Shown here in pieces: positions 32,788-41,557 of a stretch of DNA of 64,000 bases; the stretch's first letter is position 1, and each line of letters opens with the position of its first letter. The notes beneath the pieces were generated by a model, which made no database searches, was not told where the DNA came from, and worked only from the letters and a program-made list of their open reading frames with translations. Source of the stretch: Halogranum rubrum (GTDB lineage: Archaea; Halobacteriota; Halobacteria; Halobacteriales; Haloferacaceae). The translations under genes were made by a program, and so were the position numbers. Location of the stretch: contig NZ_FOTC01000009.1 of the NCBI RefSeq assembly GCF_900114455.1, forward strand, positions 1 through 64,000, read 5' to 3'.

Positions 32788-33969
32788 ATGACTACGCAGG
32801 TCGTCGTCCTCGGTGCAGGCTACGCCGGTGCCGGCGCAGTAAAATCGTTCGAGAACGAAATCGACGACGGTGAGGCCGAACTCACCTGGATTTCGGAACA
32901 AGACTACCACCTCGTGCTCCACGAGGTCCATCGAGTCGTCCGGAAGCCGTCCGTCGAATCGAAGATCGCCATCCCGGTCGACGAGATCAAATCGCCCGAG
33001 ACGAACTTCGTCGAGGGCCACGTCGCGAACGTCGACACCGACGAGCGCGTCGTCGAACTCGACGACGACACGAGCGTCGACTACGACTACCTCCTCGTCG
33101 CGCTCGGCAGCGCGACGGCCTTCTACGGTATCGAAGGCCTCGAAGAGTACTCGCTCACCCTGAAGGGTCTCGACGACGCACGCGAGATTCACGAGGAAGT
33201 CAAGGCGGCCGCAGAAGCCGGTTCCCGAAGCGAACCCGCCCAGATCATCGTCGGCGGTGCGGGTCTCTCAGGCATCCAGTGCGCTGGCGAAATCGCGGCG
33301 TTCCGCGACCAGCATCGCGCACCCATCGACATCAAAATCGTCGAGGGTCTCGACGAAATCTTCCCGGGACAGGACCCCGAAGTGCAGGGCGCACTCCGCA
33401 AGCGTCTGCAGGACGCCGACGTCGAAATCCTGACGGGCGACTTCATCTCGAAGGTCGACGAGGAGACCATCTACCTCGGCGGCGGCGAGGACGAAGACCC
33501 CGAAGAACTCGACTACGACACCCTCGTCTGGACCGGCGGCATCACCGGCCAAGAGGAAGTCGCCGAAGCCGACGTCGACAAAGACGAGCGTTCGAACCGC
33601 ATCTTCGCGGACCAGGACTTCCAGACGTCAGACGAGCGCGTCTTCGCCATCGGCGACTCCGCACTCGTCGACCAAGGCGACGACACCATCGCCCCGCCGA
33701 CGGCACAGGCCGCCTGGCAGGCCGCCGACGTCGCTGGCGAGAACCTCGCGCGTGCCGTCCGCGGCGGTCCGCTGAAGACGTGGACCCACAAGGACAAGGG
33801 AACCGTCATCTCTGTCGGTGACAAGGCCGTCGCCCACGACGTGCAGGGCGTCCCCATCAACACCTTCGGCGGCCCGGGCGCGAAAATTCTGAAGAAGGGT
33901 ATCGCAGCCAAGTGGATTGCCGACGTCTCCTCCGCCAAGCGTGCGTACGACGCTTGGGAGGACATGTAG
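32788..33969 (+). CDS. NDH-2-like FAD/NAD(P)-dependent pyridine nucleotide-disulfide oxidoreductase
   Basis: A 393-residue two-dinucleotide-domain oxidoreductase. The FAD fold starts VVVLGAGYAGAG (5-16) and the NAD fold IIVGGAGLSGIQCAGE lies near 152-167. The late FAD motif RVFAIGDSALVD is near 287-298. The protein lacks the redox CxxC of disulfide reductases and the cysteine pattern of sulfide:quinone reductases. It best fits type II NADH dehydrogenases, which pass electrons to menaquinone at the membrane face without proton pumping. The Lys/Ala-rich C-terminus could contact the membrane. It is monocistronic, followed by a pyrimidine-rich tract. Confidence 0.88.
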   Translation: MTTQVVVLGAGYAGAGAVKSFENEIDDGEAELTWISEQDYHLVLHEVHRVVRKPSVESKIAIPVDEIKSPETNFVEGHVANVDTDERVVELDDDTSVDYDYLLVALGSATAFYGIEGLEEYSLTLKGLDDAREIHEEVKAAAEAGSRSEPAQIIVGGAGLSGIQCAGEIAAFRDQHRAPIDIKIVEGLDEIFPGQDPEVQGALRKRLQDADVEILTGDFISKVDEETIYLGGGEDEDPEELDYDTLVWTGGITGQEEVAEADVDKDERSNRIFADQDFQTSDERVFAIGDSALVDQGDDTIAPPTAQAAWQAADVAGENLARAVRGGPLKTWTHKDKGTVISVGDKAVAHDVQGVPINTFGGPGAKILKKGIAAKWIADVSSAKRAYDAWEDM

Positions 33970-34308
33970 ACGCGACGGACGACCAAAGCAACAGACGCGT
34001 TCTGCGGTTCTTCTCTCTCTTTCCTTTCTCACACGCCGATAGCACACTGCTTGCGGTTCGCCGCTCGTCGACGTTTCCTCGCCGTCTCTCGTCTGTCGCT
34101 CCCGTCGCCGACTCATTGCGGTCTGTTGCCAGTTCGACCGAGTGCGTCGTCGTTCGTTCAGTTCGGGCTTCCGTAGCCTTCTGCCCACTTCCGAATCTCC
34201 CCACCAGTCGTCTCGCTGATGGCACGTGTCGTCCTAAATGCACTCTGATTGATGTCTCTGGCCGCACATATATAGAACGAACTCGAATGCAGTTAGAAGA
34301 CAGACAGG
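33970..34308. other. 339-base convergent gap with a T-rich tract and an orphan TATA box
   Basis: The gap follows the NDH-2-like gene. The left part has a pyrimidine-rich stretch (34007-34031) suited to termination. The right part has an isolated TATA box (34266-34275) followed by a 21-codon frame that runs antisense into the regulator gene. No protein gene is supported. Confidence 0.5.
34266..34275 (+). promoter_or_regulatory. orphan TATA box in a convergent gap
   Basis: ACATATATAG is the strongest TATA-like sequence in this area, yet no gene starts at the right distance on either strand. On the plus strand transcription would begin near 34298 and run antisense to the 3' end of the regulator gene. 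It may mark an unannotated non-coding RNA. Confidence 0.4.
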
Positions 34309-34842
34309 TTAGTGTGCAGGTTCTTCGGCCGGAGCGACCATATCCTCGATGATGAGGATGAGGGTGTTGCTGGTGTCGTCTTTCCCGTCGAGGACACCTT
34401 CGATGACGAGCTTCGAGAGCGGCGTCGGACCGACGGTGACTTTGTCGCCCTCGTGGAAGTCACGGACCGACCCCTGGACGTGAATCTCTGCACGGCACTT
34501 CTCGGGGTGGTGGACGCTGGAGAGGTCGATACCTTCGACGTTCGCCTCGGCGACGAGTTCGCCTTCGTGGTACAGCGGCACCGTCGCAGGCTCGTCCATC
34601 TCTTGGATGTCGAGTGCCTCGTAGGCGTTGGCGGTCGGTTTGTACCCACCTTTCGGACCGGGGACACCTTCGACCAACTGGAGCGCCTTCAGACTCTGCA
34701 TCTGGTTCCGAATCGTTCCGGGGTTGCGGTTTACCTCTTCGGCGATATCCTCACCTTTGACCGCGGACTCGGATTCACGATAGAGATTAATCAGGGCCGT
34801 CAGAATCTGTTTCTGACTCGGTGTTAGTTCGATTGATGACAT
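34309..34842 (-). CDS. winged-helix transcriptional regulator with C-terminal effector domain
   Basis: A 177-residue DNA-binding protein. The winged helix occupies about residues 5-70: LTPSQKQILTALINLYRE, KGEDIAEEVNRNPGTIRNQMQSLK (recognition helix), and VPGPKGGYKPT (wing). The C-terminal domain (about 90-170) is strand-rich and ends IIEDMV-PAEEPAH; a metal- or ligand-binding role is possible but unproven. The family is highly conserved in haloarchaea and sometimes labelled Rrf2-like. ATG 34842 is set by a TATA box 24-32 nt upstream. It is divergent from the epimerase gene. Confidence 0.85.
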   Translation of the reverse strand: MSSIELTPSQKQILTALINLYRESESAVKGEDIAEEVNRNPGTIRNQMQSLKALQLVEGVPGPKGGYKPTANAYEALDIQEMDEPATVPLYHEGELVAEANVEGIDLSSVHHPEKCRAEIHVQGSVRDFHEGDKVTVGPTPLSKLVIEGVLDGKDDTSNTLILIIEDMVAPAEEPAH

Positions 34843-34865
34843 ACGGTCAACTTCGGGATAGATGT

Positions 34866-34874
34866 CCTTAAATG
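34866..34874 (-). promoter_or_regulatory. TATA box of the winged-helix regulator
   Basis: Minus strand CGCATTTAAGG, with TTTAA about 24-32 nt before the ATG at 34842. Confidence 0.55.
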
Positions 34875-35021
34875 CGATGGATAGCCCTGTGAACGTCTGG
34901 GTTCCCATCACGTCTCTTTTCGGTGTCACCTCTGTTACATCATCTGGACACACTGGCAGTTCTGATGCATTCCCTCCAACAGAACGACAACACTTTGGCA
35001 CTCGCACCTGCGGATACGCAC

Positions 35022-35933
35022 ATGGACGGAAAACGTGTCCTCGTTACTGGCGGTGCGGGCTTCATCGGGTCGAATCTCGCGAACCACCTTGCGGCCGACA
35101 ACGACGTCGTCGCCGTCGACGACCTCTATCTCGGAACACCCGAGAACCTCCATGACGACGTCGAGTTCGTCGACGCGAGCGTCGTCGACGACGACCTCCC
35201 GACCGACGTCGACGTCGTGTTCCATCTCGCGGCGCTCTCGTCGTACAAGATGCACGAAGAAGACCCGACGACGGGCGCTCGCGTCAACATCGAAGGGTTC
35301 GTCAACACCGTCGACCAGGCCCGTCAAGACGGCTGTGACACCGTCGTCTACGCCTCCACGTCCTCCATCTACGGCAGTCGAACCGACCCTTCCCCCGAAG
35401 ATATGGCCGTCGAAGCCCGGACGGGCTACGAAGCGTCGAAACTCGCCCGCGAGCGCTACGCCGAGTACTTCCACAACCACTACGAGATGAACCTCGCCGG
35501 GATGCGCTTTTTCTCCGTCTATCAGGGCTTCGGCGGCAACGAAGCACACAAAGGCGAGTTCGCCAACACCGTCGCCCAGTTCGCCGAGCAGATTGCGAAC
35601 GGCGAGTCGCCGGAACTGTTCGGTGACGGGTCGCAGACGCGCGACTTCACCCACGTCGACGACATCGTCCGCGGCCTCGAACTCGCCGCCGAAAACGAGT
35701 TGAACGGCGTCTACAACCTCGGAACCGGCGAGAGCTACGACTTCAACACGATGGTCGAGATGATAAACGACGTTCTCGGCACCGACGTCGAACCCGTCTA
35801 CATCGAGAACCCCTTCGACATCTACGTCCACGACACGATGGCGGACATCGGCAAGATCAAAGCCGAGACCGGATGGGAACCGCAGATTAGCTTCGAAGAA
35901 GGCGTCGAGCGCGTCTGCGCGCCTTACAAGTGA
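35022..35933 (+). CDS. NAD-dependent sugar-nucleotide epimerase/dehydratase (SDR)
   Basis: A 303-residue extended SDR. The NAD motif GGAGFIGS is at 10-17, VVYASTSSIYG carries the catalytic Ser/Thr near 113-114, and Y136-x-x-x-K140 forms the YEASK motif. RDFTHVDDIVRG and GVYNLGTGES are typical of UDP-glucose 4-epimerase and related enzymes. It probably makes a sugar nucleotide for surface glycans, but no glycosyltransferase cluster is adjacent. ATG 35022 starts the fold directly. Its 3' end overlaps the convergent DUF389 gene by 10 nt. Confidence 0.9.
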   Translation: MDGKRVLVTGGAGFIGSNLANHLAADNDVVAVDDLYLGTPENLHDDVEFVDASVVDDDLPTDVDVVFHLAALSSYKMHEEDPTTGARVNIEGFVNTVDQARQDGCDTVVYASTSSIYGSRTDPSPEDMAVEARTGYEASKLARERYAEYFHNHYEMNLAGMRFFSVYQGFGGNEAHKGEFANTVAQFAEQIANGESPELFGDGSQTRDFTHVDDIVRGLELAAENELNGVYNLGTGESYDFNTMVEMINDVLGTDVEPVYIENPFDIYVHDTMADIGKIKAETGWEPQISFEEGVERVCAPYK

Positions 35934-37309
35934 CGCGGTCGGCGGGTAGGTAGTCCGACCGACTCCAGTAGTTCGTTCTCTCGTCGCTCGTCGACTCGCT
36001 CGTTTCGCGTCGAACTCGTCGTCTGGACGTCGTTGAACTGGATGCTGACGTCTACATCTCGCTTCGTCTCGTCGACGATGCGCTGTTTGAACACGTCCGC
36101 GAGGCCGGGATACGGTTCGTCTGCGGGGCGGTTCAGCACGATAGTTACCTCCGGCGTCTCGCCGACGTGTCGGGCGAGTTGCACCTCCGTCTGGACGCTC
36201 GTCAGTTCTAGGTCCTCGTACTGGTCGTTCTGCATGACGTCTTCGACGGCGGTGTTGACACCGTTGGTGAACGACACTTCGGCGGCGACGAGGCCACCGG
36301 CGACGACGAACGTCGAGACGAGCACCGTGAGACCGATGATAGTGGGTGCGTACCGACGAAGGGTCTGTCTCGTCCCACTGATAGCGTCTTCGTCCCAGTC
36401 GATGGGTCGGTAGCCGAAGTACCAGAGTACGACGAACCCCGCGAGGTTCACCGCCACGGCGTTGACGACGAGTAAGACGAGTGCGCCGAGCGCGACGCTC
36501 GGGAGTCCCCAGGCGAGGCCGATACCGACGGCGGCGGCCGCCGGGATGAGGGCGGCCGCAATCATGACGCCGACGAGCGAGACGGGCAGCGCCGTCGCGA
36601 GGCCGAACGCCCCCGCCGCACCGGCACAGAACGCGACGGTAATCGACAACAGACCGGGTGAGATACGCTTGCTTATCTGGCCGACCGTCGAGACGTCGAG
36701 AACCGACGTGACGATTTGGCCGTGTTTGAGCGAGAGACCGAAGGCGAACGCGCCGACGATAGCGAGGCCGAGTCCGACGAACTGGTCGCGAAAGCCGAGC
36801 CAAATCATCCGTCTGTCGTCGAGCGCCATCCCGACGCTCGCGATGAGCGCCGACCCGACCTGTGGAGCGATGACCATCGCCCCGACGACGACGGCCGGAG
36901 CGTCCAACAGGAGACCGGCGGCGGCGACGATGGCGCTGAACACCGTCATCGCGTAGTAGGTGAACGCCGTCCGGTGCATGTCGAGTGCTTTCGCCCGAAT
37001 CTCTTCCGGGGCGACGGAGTCGTCTTCTTCCACCCCCGCGACGAAGCGCTCTTCGAGTTCGTGGTAGTTCTGTGTCTTCGCCGTCTCGGCACTCGAGATG
37101 ATGGTGTACTCGCGGTCGTCGATGCCAGCGTCGCGGAGTTGGTTCATGACGTACTCGACGGCCTGTGTGGGAAGTGGAAATTCGACGAGTACGGTGTCCC
37201 GGCGTTCTGTCGCCTCCTTCGTTACGATGTGATCGATGTTCTCTCCTTCCAACACGTCGAGTGCTGAATCCAGAGAGTCTTCAGAGACGAGCAGTTTAAT
37301 CAACCGCAT
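35924..37309 (-). CDS. DUF389 (TIGR00341) integral membrane protein, copy 1
   Basis: A 461-residue DUF389 protein. It begins MRLIKLLVSEDSLDSALDVL, an ACT-like soluble domain (about 1-95), then a membrane core of about eight helices with VVGAMVIAPQVGSALIASVGMALDD near residues 150-175 and CAGAAGAFGLATALPVSLVGVMIAAALIPAAAAVG. A C-terminal soluble domain of about 110 residues (RPADEPYPGLADVFKQRI) ends it. Function of the family is unknown, with transport often proposed. ATG 37309 is preferred since the family starts there. It is divergent from a second copy 103 nt away. Confidence 0.88.
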   Translation of the reverse strand: MRLIKLLVSEDSLDSALDVLEGENIDHIVTKEATERRDTVLVEFPLPTQAVEYVMNQLRDAGIDDREYTIISSAETAKTQNYHELEERFVAGVEEDDSVAPEEIRAKALDMHRTAFTYYAMTVFSAIVAAAGLLLDAPAVVVGAMVIAPQVGSALIASVGMALDDRRMIWLGFRDQFVGLGLAIVGAFAFGLSLKHGQIVTSVLDVSTVGQISKRISPGLLSITVAFCAGAAGAFGLATALPVSLVGVMIAAALIPAAAAVGIGLAWGLPSVALGALVLLVVNAVAVNLAGFVVLWYFGYRPIDWDEDAISGTRQTLRRYAPTIIGLTVLVSTFVVAGGLVAAEVSFTNGVNTAVEDVMQNDQYEDLELTSVQTEVQLARHVGETPEVTIVLNRPADEPYPGLADVFKQRIVDETKRDVDVSIQFNDVQTTSSTRNERVDERRENELLESVGLPTRRPRHL

Positions 37310-37412
37310 TACAACTCTCTGATACGGCGGATTGGCTTGGTTGTGGCGGATTCCGTCCCCCGCTTCCGTCTCGGCCCGAACCTTGATGACTCGGCTTAGT
37401 GACCTATTCGAC

Positions 37413-38804
37413 GTGCGACTCGTCCAGACGAGAGTAACTGACACGAACCGGCGGGCGATTCTCGACGCGCTCGACGACGTCGACGCGGAGTACGCCGTCG
37501 TCGACGAGGCGAGCGAACTCAACACGACGCTCGTGCAGATTCCCGTCCCCGACGGTGCCGAAGAACCGCTGTTGGACTACCTCACCGACGCCGGTCTCCC
37601 CGACGACGCCTTTACCCTCGTGACGGACACGACGGCACGACGAGAGGTGAACCAACAGTTGGCCGAGCGCTTCGTCGAAGGGCCGAGCGGGGCGTTCGGT
37701 ATCTCACACCCCGAAATCAGAGAACGAGCGCTCGACTTACAACCGAACCGGCCGACGTACATCGCTCTCGCCGCACTGAGTGCAATCGTGGCCGTCTCGG
37801 GTCTGCTCTTGGACTCCGCAATCGTCATCGTCGGGGCGATGGTCATCGCCCCCTTCGCCGGGTCGTCGCTCTCTGCGAGCGTCGGCGCGGTCATCGACGA
37901 CAGAGAGATGCTCGTCGAGAGCGTCAACTCACAACTACTCGGTCTCGGTGTCGGTTTCCTCGGTGCACTCGCCGTGACGTTCGCGGTCAAGCAGACGTCG
38001 TTCGTCCCCTCAGGTATCGCTATCACCCGCAGCGAACAGGTCGGACTCTTTCTCACACCGAACTTGCTCGCGTTGACCATCGCGCTCTGTGCCGGTGCAG
38101 CGGGTGCACTCGCGTTGGCGACGGACCTTCCCGTCTCTATCGCCGGTGTCGCCATCGCGGCGGCTATCGTCCCCTCCGTCGCCACCGCCGCCATCGGTGT
38201 CGTGTGGGGTGACGTTCTCATCACACTCGGCGCAGTCGTCTTGCTCGCGATGAACATCGTCTTCATCAACCTCGCCGCCTACGTCGGCCTCGTTGGTCTC
38301 GGCTATCGGTCGTCGCTCGTGACCGACACGTGGACCGACGTCGGATTCAGTCTCCGAACGGGTGCGTACGCGGTCCTCGTGCTCCTGTTCGTCGTCGTCG
38401 TCGTCGCGACGTCGCTGGCGACGGCGCAGTACATCGTCTTCGAGCATCAGGTCAAACAGGACGTCGAAACCGTCGTCGCCACCTCCCAGTACGACGAGTT
38501 GGAACTGGTGAGCGTGCAAGCGGAGTACAACGACGTGAACGTCTTCGACCGCGCCGAGTCGGTGACGGTCACCGTCACGCAGTCCTCGGGAACCGACTAT
38601 CCGTTCTTGGCCGAGACACTCGAACGCCGTATCAGTCAGACCACCGGCCACGACGTGTCGGTGAGCGTCAGGTTCATGGAGTACCAGACGGCGAATCAGG
38701 AGACACAAGCGTCGGAATCGGACCTGCACTCCTCAGCGCTTCGGTCGGGGGCCGGGTCGCTCGGTGCGTTCGGTGCGTTCGCTCGTCCGCTCTCCGCTCG
38801 ATAG
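37413..38804 (+). CDS. DUF389 (TIGR00341) integral membrane protein, copy 2
   Basis: A 463-residue paralog of the divergent neighbour with the same three-part layout: N-terminal ACT-like domain, eight-helix core (VIVGAMVIAPFAGSSLSASVGAVIDD) and C-terminal soluble domain (SSGTDYPFLAETLERRI). The GTG at 37413 encodes the same position as the start of copy 1 (VRLVQTRV against MRLIKLLV). An in-frame ATG at 37386 is possible. The last 24 codons overlap the convergent downstream gene. Two divergent copies may form a heteromeric complex or differ in regulation. Confidence 0.85.
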   Translation: MRLVQTRVTDTNRRAILDALDDVDAEYAVVDEASELNTTLVQIPVPDGAEEPLLDYLTDAGLPDDAFTLVTDTTARREVNQQLAERFVEGPSGAFGISHPEIRERALDLQPNRPTYIALAALSAIVAVSGLLLDSAIVIVGAMVIAPFAGSSLSASVGAVIDDREMLVESVNSQLLGLGVGFLGALAVTFAVKQTSFVPSGIAITRSEQVGLFLTPNLLALTIALCAGAAGALALATDLPVSIAGVAIAAAIVPSVATAAIGVVWGDVLITLGAVVLLAMNIVFINLAAYVGLVGLGYRSSLVTDTWTDVGFSLRTGAYAVLVLLFVVVVVATSLATAQYIVFEHQVKQDVETVVATSQYDELELVSVQAEYNDVNVFDRAESVTVTVTQSSGTDYPFLAETLERRISQTTGHDVSVSVRFMEYQTANQETQASESDLHSSALRSGAGSLGAFGAFARPLSAR

Positions 38805-39119
38805 CGTCACTTCTTCGACGAGACGAAGCGCACGAGCGACGACGGCTTGCACCAGAAACGGGATACTCGCGATAGCGACAGTCATCCCGGCGTAGGTGAG
38901 AATGGCGGTTCGGATGCCACTGTGCATGACGAACCCGACGTAGCCGAACAACGCCATCGACGCGCCGAACGCGACGAGCGAGGCGGCTACCTGTGGTGGA
39001 CGTAACTGCCGGAGTTCGTACTCGGAGGGACTGTCGACGACACGGCCGGTCACCACGACGCCGACGACCCACACGAGAAACCGGCGAGGAACCGAACTCT
39101 TGTGGGGATTTACTGCCAT
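38733..39119 (-). CDS. two-TM membrane protein with basic tail, hypothetical
   Basis: A 128-residue protein with a basic N-terminus, hydrophobic segments about 46-66 and 69-95 (TAILTYAGMTVAIASIPFLVQAVV), and a repetitive basic C-terminus (RTSERTERTERPGPR). The final 72 nt overlap the 3' end of the convergent DUF389 gene, which is unusual in length. Codon use in the membrane part is typical of real genes. The true stop could in principle have been elsewhere ancestrally. Function is unknown. Confidence 0.6.
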   Translation of the reverse strand: MAVNPHKSSVPRRFLVWVVGVVVTGRVVDSPSEYELRQLRPPQVAASLVAFGASMALFGYVGFVMHSGIRTAILTYAGMTVAIASIPFLVQAVVARALRLVEEVTLSSGERTSERTERTERPGPRPKR

Positions 39120-39223
39120 GGTAACTGGTAGTGTGAGTCACACAAAAACCTGACTGCGACGCGGATTCTCGTTCGTCTCGTTCAACCACATGCGCTAAGT
39201 GGCGACCGGTTCCAGATGGGACC

Positions 39224-40135
39224 ATGACACGAACCGCTCGACTCATCGGTGCACCGACCGACTACGGTGCGAACCGACGTGGTGTCGACATGGGTCCGTC
39301 TGCGATTCGCTACGCAGGCCTCGCAGCGCAGTTGGCGAAGGCCGGAATCGACGTCGAAGACGCCGGTGACCTCAACGTCCCACTGGCAGACGAACGGGCA
39401 CAGGACGACAGCGTCGAACTCGGCGACGGACAGGCCAGATTCATCGACGAAGTCGAGGAGGTCAGCACCCTCCTCGCCGACGAAGTCGCTTCGGCACTCC
39501 GAGACGGCTCGACGCCCGTCGCACTCGGCGGCGACCACTCCATCGCCATCGGGTCCGTCCGTGGCTCCGCCCGCGACGCCGACATCGGCGTCGTCTGGTT
39601 CGACGCACACGGCGACTTCAACACGCCGAGTACGTCGCCATCGGGGAACGTCCACGGGATGCCGCTCGCGGCCGCTCTCGGCATCGGCGACTTCGAGGGC
39701 GTCGAGTGGGCCAACGCTCGCGGCCTGAACCCGGAGAACGTCGTCCTCGTCGGTCTGCGTGACCTCGACGAGACCGAAAAGCGGGTCATCCGCGAGTCCG
39801 ACGTGACGGCCTACACGATGTCTGACATCGACGAGCGCGGTATCACGCCCGTCGTCGAAGACGCACTCGCCGTCGCCGGTGAGGACACCGACGGCGTCCA
39901 CGTCAGTCTGGACCTCGACTGGCTGGACCCCAAGGAGGCACCTGGCGTCGGGACACCTGTCCGCGGCGGTGTCTCCTACCGCGAGGCGCACGCCGCCTTA
40001 GAGATGGTCGCGACGTCGGGTGTCCTTCGGTCACTGGAACTCGTCGAGGTGAACCCGATTCTCGACCAGCACAACGAAACCGCAGAGTTGGCGACGGAAC
40101 TCGCGGCGAGTGCGCTCGGCAAACGGATTCTCTGA
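39224..40135 (+). CDS. arginase
   Basis: A 303-residue ureohydrolase that hydrolyses arginine to ornithine and urea. Binuclear Mn ligands are H105 (GGDHS 102-106), D127, H129 and D131 (DAHGD), and D230 and D232 (SLDLD). The SPSGNVHGMPL segment (138-148) is the arginase-type substrate loop, which distinguishes it from agmatinases. ELVEVNPILDQHNETAELA near the C-terminus is also characteristic. No urease or ornithine genes are adjacent. The gene is followed by an HTH_10 regulator with its own promoter. Confidence 0.9.
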   Translation: MTRTARLIGAPTDYGANRRGVDMGPSAIRYAGLAAQLAKAGIDVEDAGDLNVPLADERAQDDSVELGDGQARFIDEVEEVSTLLADEVASALRDGSTPVALGGDHSIAIGSVRGSARDADIGVVWFDAHGDFNTPSTSPSGNVHGMPLAAALGIGDFEGVEWANARGLNPENVVLVGLRDLDETEKRVIRESDVTAYTMSDIDERGITPVVEDALAVAGEDTDGVHVSLDLDWLDPKEAPGVGTPVRGGVSYREAHAALEMVATSGVLRSLELVEVNPILDQHNETAELATELAASALGKRIL

Positions 40136-40193
40136 ATCGCTCGTCTGCGACCTGCCGGTCGGCACTCTCACGACCGAGACGCAGATACCGACG

Positions 40194-40199
40194 CTTATC
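40194..40199 (+). promoter_or_regulatory. TATA box of the HTH_10 regulator
   Basis: CTTATC lies 24-29 nt before the ATG at 40223, predicting a leaderless transcript. Confidence 0.5.
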
Positions 40200-40222
40200 T
40201 CGACCGAACCACTTCCCTCTCT

Positions 40223-40870
40223 ATGGACAGCGGCATCCACGTCCAACTCGCAGTCGAGGGCGTCTCCAGTTGCCCCGTCACGTCGGTGAGCGAAACAGTC
40301 GACGTAGAGTCGATAACCACCAGTCGACAGACGGCGTCCGGCGAGCAGACGGTCGTCGGCGAGTTCACCGTGTCGGAGACGGGAGACGCCGACGGCGACG
40401 CCGCTCGCGACGTCGCGGACCGTGTCTTTTCGGACGGCGCCGAGTCGGTCTATCGATACACGACCGACGGGGACGAGTGTCCCTGCGGCCGCGTGCCGAC
40501 GCACGGTTGTCCCGTTCGAGACGTCTCCGCGGAGTCGGGAACGGTCGTCCTCTCCTTTATCGCTCCCGGCGTCGAGACGCTCCGAGCAGTCGTCACCGAC
40601 CTCCGGTCGTGCTGTGAATCCGTCCGCGTTCGGCGACTGACTCACTCGACGGCCGACGACCAGCAGTCACTCCTCGTCGTCGACCGAACTGCCTTCACCG
40701 ACCGGCAGTACGAGGTACTTCAGACTGCCCACGAGATGGGTTACTTCGCCCAGCCAAAGGAGTCGTCCTCCACCGACGTCGCCGCCCGCCTCGGCATCTC
40801 GGTGCCGACGTTCAGCGAGCATCTCGCCGTCAGTCAGCGAAAACTCATGGACCAACTACTCGACGTCTGA
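40223..40870 (+). CDS. cysteine-rich HTH_10 (bacterio-opsin activator type) regulator, NarO-like
   Basis: A 215-residue regulator. The C-terminal HTH_10 domain (about 158-209) reads FTDRQYEVLQTAHEMGYF then DVAARLGISVPTFSEHL. The N-terminal sensor domain has six cysteines: C17, C86 and C88 in ECPCGR, C96 in HGCPV, and C130-C131. This resembles the Cys-motif regulator NarO, which controls denitrification genes in Haloferax under low oxygen. A metal, haem or redox-sensing role is inferred. The next gene, 106 nt downstream, is a truncated haemoglobin. ATG 40223 fits the TATA box. Confidence 0.85.
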   Translation: MDSGIHVQLAVEGVSSCPVTSVSETVDVESITTSRQTASGEQTVVGEFTVSETGDADGDAARDVADRVFSDGAESVYRYTTDGDECPCGRVPTHGCPVRDVSAESGTVVLSFIAPGVETLRAVVTDLRSCCESVRVRRLTHSTADDQQSLLVVDRTAFTDRQYEVLQTAHEMGYFAQPKESSSTDVAARLGISVPTFSEHLAVSQRKLMDQLLDV

Positions 40871-40908
40871 GCCACCACCGTGTCGACTGTCGCTGCCCAC
40901 GCTATCGC

Positions 40909-40917
40909 TTAAATAAA
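40909..40917 (+). promoter_or_regulatory. promoter of the truncated haemoglobin gene
   Basis: TTAAATAAA lies 26-34 nt before an in-frame ATG at 40943 and 59-67 nt before the preferred ATG at 40976. If transcription starts near 40943, the gene is either leaderless with an 11-residue extension or has a leader of about 33 nt. Confidence 0.55.
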
Positions 40918-40975
40918 CCCCGCTGTACTAGTGACAGTCGCTATGTGGCTTCTCGCCCGATATCGAAGTACATCG

Positions 40976-41335
40976 ATGTCACAGTCTCTGTATCACGAAA
41001 TCGGTGGACAGGAAGCGGTCGAAGCCGTCGTCGACGACTTCTATGACCGCGTGCTCTCGGACGACCAACTCGCCGGGTTCTTCGAGGACTACGACATGGC
41101 CCAACTCCGGGCGCATCAGGTACAGTTCATCAGTGCCGTCGCCGGCGGTCCGGTCGACTACTCGGGCCGCGACATGCGCGAGGCCCACGCCCACCTCGAC
41201 ATCGGCGAGGACGACTTCGACCTCGTCGCCACGTACCTGGAACGGGCACTTCGAACGAACGGTGTCGCCGACGAGAACGTCGACGCCATCATGGCCGAGG
41301 TAGCCGCGTTGAAAGCACCGATTGTCGCCGAATAA
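40976..41335 (+). CDS. group I truncated haemoglobin
   Basis: A 119-residue 2-on-2 globin. It begins SLYHEIGGQEAVEAVVDDFYDRVL with the B-helix Phe-Tyr pair (about 23-24; the Tyr stabilises bound O2). AHQVQFISAVAGGP follows (E helix), and REAHAHLDI supplies the proximal His near residue 70. Group I globins bind O2 or NO and commonly detoxify NO. ATG 40976 gives the family N-terminus; ATG 40943 is an alternative. It lies behind a Cys-rich NarO-like regulator, consistent with a NO or low-oxygen response. Confidence 0.92.
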   Translation: MSQSLYHEIGGQEAVEAVVDDFYDRVLSDDQLAGFFEDYDMAQLRAHQVQFISAVAGGPVDYSGRDMREAHAHLDIGEDDFDLVATYLERALRTNGVADENVDAIMAEVAALKAPIVAE

Positions 41336-41557
41336 GCGACGGTCGATTAGACGTTTCGACGCGACGTTCGGCGGTACAGTGCCGAGAAAATATGAATCTA
41401 TCCGAGTATATTTGTCGAATCTCTGATATCAATTGATGTGTGTTGCAGGTGTACTCTCTCGGATGCTCTCCAGAAGCACAGACTACATCCACGGTAGTTA
41501 CAGAGCGGACCGAAAGCGGGCGAAGCCGAACTCTCGCCGATTCGATTGGAGTCGCGT

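Noticed and set aside
34287-34352. 21-codon peptide after the orphan TATA box
   Set aside because: It is too close to the box for a leaderless start and has no conserved feature, so it is more likely part of a non-coding transcript.
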